From UBA4132 sp037133675 (GTDB lineage: Bacteria > Pseudomonadota > Gammaproteobacteria > Methylococcales > Methylomonadaceae), in assembly GCA_037133675.1 (NCBI GenBank), contig JBAXNR010000123.1:1-9411 (forward strand): a stretch of DNA of 9,411 nt, in the 5' to 3' direction. The translations under genes and the position numbers were made by a program. Positions 5,932-9,411 of the stretch are shown here, in pieces (within the stretch, counting starts at the first letter, position 1; each line of letters opens with the position of its first letter). The notes below the pieces were generated by a model. That model did no database searches and had not been told where the DNA came from. It was given only the letters and a program-made list of their open reading frames with translations.

Positions 5932-7651
5932 GTGCGTTAGCTCTAGCATAAACAAGTCGCCCTGAACTGTGCGTTCCAGCATCTGAACTAAAGTTAAAAT
6001 ACAGCTTATGCGTGGAATCGTTCCAGCTCAGCGTCAGTTGCAACGCGGCATTCGGTTGAATGACTTTAACAAATTTCAAAGCTTCCAGCATGACAAATGG
6101 TTGGGTAATGGTAAAAAATAATTTTCCAAAATGCTCAGCCCACGCAATTTGTACCACGCCTGCGAGTATTGGATAACCTGCAAAGTGGTCAGAAAAATAA
6201 ATCAATTCTTCTGGGACTTTAATGCTTAACTCCACGCTATTGGCTGTTATGCTAACGCACTGCACTATAGGCAGTTTTTGCGTATCCGTATCTAGCAAAA
6301 TTTTAATCAGCGGCTGGTTAATTTTGTCTTGCGTGGTTAAAGGGATGCTGTTCAGTATCAGCCATTTTCTGGGTAGAACGATAGCATCAAACCATTGATA
6401 AAGCTCTGCGCGTAGTTGTTTGATGAAGGCGTTTCTGCCTTGCGTGTTTAGTTGTTCACAACCTGCCTCAGTCAACACTATCGCCGCCCCTATCATGTCC
6501 CTGCTTTTGGCAATCGTGAGGGTAAAAACATCGGCTATCCACGGCGATTCCATCAACCGCTGTTCTAGTTCAGTTAGCGACAAGCGTTTTTCTTCTATTT
6601 TCACAATGCGGTCTTTGCGTCCATGCAATACAAAACGCCCATCGGCTTGTAAGCTCAAATTATCATCCAAGCTAAACAACTCATCGAGATAGGGGGAGCG
6701 CAGTTGCCAATTGTCATCAACACAACTTAAAACCATACCCTCAAATAGTTGCCAAGCGGTGTTTTGTTGTCGCCACGCAATACCGCCTGTTTCTGAACTG
6801 CCGTACACTTCAATCACTTGTTGCCCGCTTTGTTCAGCAATTTGTTGTTTAGCAATTTCTGGCAACGCACCGCCTGAACTGAACACCGCCGCTAATTCGC
6901 TAATACTCTGCCACGGTGAATCTTCATTCAGTCGTTTTAATTGTGCGGGACTGGCAATCCAACACGCAGACTTATCGTTCATTGCCTTAACCAGAATTTC
7001 AGGATTCATCGCTATCTGGCTATGAAAACACCTACCCGCTGATAACGGCCACAACACGCGAAACAACAAGCCGTAAATATGCTGGTGGCTAACGGTTGCC
7101 AATACTTCGGCGTTGCCCAATTGTTTGCCCCAGTGTTTTTCTAAGGTGGCAATCTCACGTTCAAATTGAATCAAGCGTTTTTCTATGGGTTTAGCCTGTC
7201 CAGTTGAACCAGAAGTAAAAATCACCAAGCGCGTGTCATGTGAATTTAATGGACAAATAAACCTGCGAGGTCTTAAAGACCTCACAGGTTTGAGTAACTT
7301 GTTTGTGCTATTAAGATGATAATCAAACGGTTCACGCCCTTGCCAATCACCGATTAACTGGCAGTGGTGTTGCGTTAATTGTTCGGCTGTTCCCGCATGA
7401 TTATTCCCTGCAATCCACGCTTCTTTGCCCGCATGAAATAAAGCGAATAACAGTACCGCAAACGGATAAGCGTCATCGGTGTATAGCGCGTAACGCTGAA
7501 ACGGTTGGGCTTGCAGTTGCTTAACCCAATAACTGACAGCGGCATAAAACGCATCGGCGTGATAATAATGCCCTGCATGATAGGCAATAGGCGTTGTTGA
7601 TGGTCTTTTTGTTACCAAGCAATCTGATAAAGCAATGAACTTATCGAGCAT
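5927..7651 (-). CDS. apeH-apeI: Fused aryl acid adenylating ligase and hotdog dehydratase (ApeH-ApeI)
   Basis: The 574-residue protein has two domains. Residues 1-455 are an acyl-adenylate-forming ligase: P-loop TSGSTGQAK (146-154), YGSSETGG (283-290), hinge region GRKDRIVKIEEKRLS (344-358) and probable catalytic Lys443 in LTTQDKINQ. The ApeH family activates an aryl acid such as 4-hydroxybenzoate with ATP and loads it onto a carrier protein. Residues about 465-570 are a FabA/FabZ-like hotdog: YFSDHFAGYPILAGVVQIAWAE, with catalytic His489, corresponding to the ApeI dehydratase. The start at 7651 is preferred over an upstream ATG (7699) because it gives an 11-nt coupled overlap (ATGCTCGATAA) with the membrane-protein stop. 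Residues 121-131 (KPVRSLRPRRF) are encoded by an inserted palindrome. Family assignment is firm; the aryl substrate here is inferred. Confidence 0.85.
   Translation of the reverse strand: MLDKFIALSDCLVTKRPSTTPIAYHAGHYYHADAFYAAVSYWVKQLQAQPFQRYALYTDDAYPFAVLLFALFHAGKEAWIAGNNHAGTAEQLTQHHCQLIGDWQGREPFDYHLNSTNKLLKPVRSLRPRRFICPLNSHDTRLVIFTSGSTGQAKPIEKRLIQFEREIATLEKHWGKQLGNAEVLATVSHQHIYGLLFRVLWPLSAGRCFHSQIAMNPEILVKAMNDKSACWIASPAQLKRLNEDSPWQSISELAAVFSSGGALPEIAKQQIAEQSGQQVIEVYGSSETGGIAWRQQNTAWQLFEGMVLSCVDDNWQLRSPYLDELFSLDDNLSLQADGRFVLHGRKDRIVKIEEKRLSLTELEQRLMESPWIADVFTLTIAKSRDMIGAAIVLTEAGCEQLNTQGRNAFIKQLRAELYQWFDAIVLPRKWLILNSIPLTTQDKINQPLIKILLDTDTQKLPIVQCVSITANSVELSIKVPEELIYFSDHFAGYPILAGVVQIAWAEHFGKLFFTITQPFVMLEALKFVKVIQPNAALQLTLSWNDSTHKLYFNFSSDAGTHSSGRLVYARANAQ
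7259..7291. repeat. 33-bp palindrome inserted in frame in the ligase gene
   Basis: Bases 7259-7274 and 7276-7291 are 16-nt inverted arms around the single base 7275, differing at one pair (7266/7284, a G-U wobble in the mRNA). The element is exactly 11 codons, begins on a codon boundary, and encodes KPVRSLRPRRF. It lies 15 residues before the P-loop, in a linker. It looks like a mobile palindromic element tolerated inside a gene. Confidence 0.85.
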
Positions 7652-8192
7652 GATTTTGAGTTTTGATTCTAACGAGGTATTCACCAATAAACAAAACACC
7701 CATCAATAGATAAGCAATTAATCCATTGTATAAACTCCAGATTTCAAAACTACTCCACAAGGCGGTTGCAAGCGCAATACTGCCGTTAAGAATAAAAAAT
7801 CCACACCAAACTTGAGTCACACGGCGCGTATAAACAACACCTTCAGGCGGTAAATCAGGATGTTGCAGTCTGGCAACACGTTCAATCACCGTGGGTGGCG
7901 ACCGTAAGCTCCACGAAAATACTAACAACAGCGCGGCATTAGCAATCGCAGGATAAAACCGCAAAGTGAGCAGTTCATTACTCCACACAGCAAAGCCACA
8001 ATACACCATGCCAACCAGTAACAACGGACTACTCCAATGTTTAACGCTATAGCTTAATGTGAGACGAATACCCAATAACACAAACAGCATACTGGCTATT
8101 TTCCACGGCTCTAAATAGTGTGTGCCAAAATAAACAGCGAAGGGATAGAGCATGGTTAGAAAGCCGATGCAGGTATTGATGAATAAGCGCAT
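7641..8192 (-). CDS. COG4648 integral membrane protein of APE clusters (ApeG-like)
   Basis: The 183-residue protein is strongly hydrophobic, with about five or six predicted membrane segments (roughly 5-22, 33-49, 57-70, 80-95, 127-146, 152-172). The cytoplasmic-type loop PPTVIERVARLQHPDLPPEGVVYTRRVTQ (99-127) is the conserved signature I associate with the COG4648 proteins placed between the carrier proteins and the ligase in APE and related clusters. No catalytic motif is evident and the molecular function is not known; it may hold the machinery at the inner membrane or take part in transfer of the product. It starts 20 nt after the second carrier protein gene, without an obvious Shine-Dalgarno, and overlaps the ligase start by 11 nt. 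Confidence 0.75.
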   Translation of the reverse strand: MRLFINTCIGFLTMLYPFAVYFGTHYLEPWKIASMLFVLLGIRLTLSYSVKHWSSPLLLVGMVYCGFAVWSNELLTLRFYPAIANAALLLVFSWSLRSPPTVIERVARLQHPDLPPEGVVYTRRVTQVWCGFFILNGSIALATALWSSFEIWSLYNGLIAYLLMGVLFIGEYLVRIKTQNHAR

Positions 8193-8212
8193 ATTAATTG
8201 AGGAGTATAAAC

Positions 8213-8476
8213 CTAGGTTTGTATTCCAGTATGTAACATACTGTAAACCGCTTCAACCACATCCCCAATCGTCCGCGCTGTCTTAAAATTCTCAGGTTTA
8301 ACGGCTTTGCCCGTCATTTCTTTCAGCCGTACAATCATATCAATCGCATCAATACTGTCAAAATCAAGGTCTTCGTACAGTCGAGCCGTTAGGGTAATAT
8401 CATTGGCATCCAGCTCAAACAACTCGACCATGATAGTTTTAATGGCGGCTAAAATGTCTTCACGCGACTCCATCAT
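8213..8476 (-). CDS. apeF: Acyl carrier protein, second of a pair (ApeF-like)
   Basis: This is an 87-residue acyl carrier protein. The phosphopantetheine attachment site is Ser41 in EDLDFDSIDAIDM. The sequence is helical and acidic around helix II, as usual for type II carrier proteins. Two carrier proteins in tandem are typical of APE clusters, one carrying the starter and growing aryl chain and the other with a less settled role. Start codons are doubled (ATG ATG at 8476 and 8473), leaving a 4- or 7-nt gap after the first carrier gene. The gene is followed 20 nt on by the membrane-protein gene. Which copy corresponds to ApeE or ApeF is assigned by order only. Confidence 0.85.
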   Translation of the reverse strand: MMESREDILAAIKTIMVELFELDANDITLTARLYEDLDFDSIDAIDMIVRLKEMTGKAVKPENFKTARTIGDVVEAVYSMLHTGIQT

Positions 8477-8480
8477 AATC

Positions 8481-8729
8481 TCAACCCCGCACCGATTGAA
8501 TATAATCAGCTAAGCTCGCCACTGACGCGAAAATGCGCACCACATCTTCTTTTTCCGCTTCAATTTTTACGCCATATTTTTTGCGTATTGCCAAGCCCAA
8601 TTCCAGCGCGTCGATGGAATCCAGCCCCAGCCCTTCATTAAACAGTGGCGCGTGGCTGTCTATCTCGTCAACACTGATGTCTTCCAACGCTAGTGCATCG
8701 ATGATTAATTGTTTTAATTCAGTTTCCAT
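8481..8729 (-). CDS. apeE: Acyl carrier protein, first of a pair (ApeE-like)
   Basis: This is an 82-residue acyl carrier protein with the modified serine at Ser38 in GLGLDSIDALEL. Together with its neighbour it would hold acyl intermediates as phosphopantetheine thioesters for the ligase, the dehydratase domain and the ketosynthases encoded elsewhere. Its ATG (8729-8727) lies inside the 3' end of the acyltransferase gene, an 11-nt overlap, so translation is probably coupled. The two carrier proteins differ clearly outside the serine motif (alkaline-end loop GVKIEAEKEDVV here, GKAVKPENFKTA in the other), so they are not a recent duplication. Confidence 0.85.
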   Translation of the reverse strand: METELKQLIIDALALEDISVDEIDSHAPLFNEGLGLDSIDALELGLAIRKKYGVKIEAEKEDVVRIFASVASLADYIQSVRG

Positions 8730-9354
8730 AATAATAATTTTCTAAAGTGTGAGTAAAACGGCGCACGGCAATTGATTTTGGTTCTATGTGAGTGAATTCC
8801 GTTAAGTCTACATCATCACCGACATTCATAACCAAATGAAAACGGCGTTCAGGAATGTGATACCACGGCTCGGCTTTTGTTAGGGTGCTGGGCGTGCAGG
8901 AAATGGTGACTAAGGTTACTATTGTATTTGCTTGCAAGGCAATTGCAGCCGCACCACGTTGAAAATGAGAGGGCTTATTCGGCACAGAGCGCGTACCTTC
9001 TGGGAAAACAATCATACTACCGCCCGACTGCAACCACGCCACGCAGTCGGCAATCATTTTTTCAGGATCGCCGTTACTGATATAACCTGCGTTTAAAATT
9101 GAACCGCGCATAAACGGATTACGCCACAGACTGTCTTTAACGATACAGTTTGCCTGTTTAATGCGGCTGATTAAAAACACCACATCGACCAGCGTTGGAT
9201 GATTAGCAATAATCAACTGCCCCGCACGGTTGAGCTTTTCCAAACCATTTATTTCGTAAGTCATGATACCGATTCGGTGCATCAAACCAATGAACACATA
9301 AAAACTATAATGTACCACCTGTTGCCCTAGGCTGATACGTTGTAAACGATTCAT
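8719..9354 (-). CDS. PlsC-type 1-acylglycerol-3-phosphate acyltransferase, first APE gene in the window
   Basis: The 211-residue protein has the PlsC/LPLAT catalytic NHX4D motif, NHPTLVD (51-57; His52, Asp57), and the glycerol-phosphate binding motif FPEGTRS (117-123). A hydrophobic stretch near the N-terminus (VVHYSFYVFIGLMHRIGI) would bind it to the inner membrane. Such an acyltransferase directly before two carrier proteins matches the usual APE order, and it is proposed to transfer an acyl or aryl polyene chain in making the lipid-linked product. I choose ATG at 9354 over GTG at 9360 because GAGAAAG (9369-9363) lies 8 nt before the ATG but only 2 nt before the GTG. That ribosome-binding region is inside the 21-bp repeat shared with the phage remnant. 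The 3' end overlaps the first carrier gene by 11 nt. Confidence 0.8.
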   Translation of the reverse strand: MNRLQRISLGQQVVHYSFYVFIGLMHRIGIMTYEINGLEKLNRAGQLIIANHPTLVDVVFLISRIKQANCIVKDSLWRNPFMRGSILNAGYISNGDPEKMIADCVAWLQSGGSMIVFPEGTRSVPNKPSHFQRGAAAIALQANTIVTLVTISCTPSTLTKAEPWYHIPERRFHLVMNVGDDVDLTEFTHIEPKSIAVRRFTHTLENYYYGN

Positions 9355-9355
9355 G

Positions 9356-9376
9356 GGCACGGCTTTCTCATAAAAA
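9356..9376 (-). repeat. Right copy of the 21-bp exact inverted repeat
   Basis: This is the reverse complement of 33-53, exact over 21 bases. It ends one base before the ATG of the acyltransferase gene and contains its only plausible Shine-Dalgarno (GAGAAAG). In the frame of the acyltransferase it would read FYEKAVP, the same peptide phase as in the phage-type gene. Beyond it (9377-9411) I see no supportable gene, only stops in the frames I checked. Confidence 0.85.
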
Positions 9377-9411
9377 ATTAACTTGCTTAAGCGTTAAAAT
9401 TAGTTTTTTCG

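Noticed and set aside
9377..9411. Possible C-terminus (EKTNFNA then stop at 9389-9387) of a further upstream operon gene on the minus strand
   Set aside because: Only seven residues are inside the window, which is too little to support a gene.

Overview
The window looks like gammaproteobacterial chromosomal DNA of medium G+C. Most of it (about 1238-9354, all on the minus strand) is part of an aryl polyene (APE) pigment gene cluster. The plus-strand left end (1-1240) is mobile-element debris. Assignment to a gammaproteobacterium rests on the APE gene order and on a RAYT/REP remnant. Genus cannot be fixed; a methanotroph- or Thiothrix-like lineage is only a guess.

Layout, left to right: (1) 49-738 (+), the C-terminal part of a large phage-type protein resembling the LPD38 polyvalent-protein domain, apparently frameshifted near position 31. 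(2) 743-853, a strong hairpin and smaller repeats. (3) 848-1046 (+), a broken REP-associated tyrosine transposase, followed by a double REP hairpin at 1046-1122 and degenerate REP pieces to about 1241. (4) 1238-9354 (-), an operon read right to left: PlsC-type acyltransferase, two acyl carrier proteins, a COG4648 membrane protein, an adenylating ligase fused to a dehydratase (ApeH-ApeI), a GT2 glycosyltransferase, an unrelated AT-rich gene of unknown function (4174-4941), an LpxL-like acyltransferase, an aromatic amino acid ammonia-lyase and an ApeK-like thioesterase.

How the genes work together (family knowledge plus inference): the ammonia-lyase may make a cinnamate/coumarate-type aryl acid. 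The ligase would load an aryl acid onto one of the two carrier proteins. Ketosynthases and a ketoreductase, not in this window, would extend it with help from the dehydratase. The acyltransferases, glycosyltransferase and thioesterase would anchor or tailor the polyene at the inner membrane. Most junctions overlap by 8-11 nt, so the genes are probably translationally coupled. The two looser junctions, on either side of the glycosyltransferase, are where foreign DNA sits.

Most notable: a 33-bp palindrome inserted exactly in frame in the ligase domain (7259-7291); a 21-bp exact inverted repeat linking the phage remnant (33-53) to the ribosome-binding region of the first operon gene (9356-9376); an AT-rich orphan gene inserted in the operon; a hairpin repeat overlapping the stop codon of the ligase-dehydratase gene; and an ammonia-lyase with an unusual Phe-His selectivity pair.
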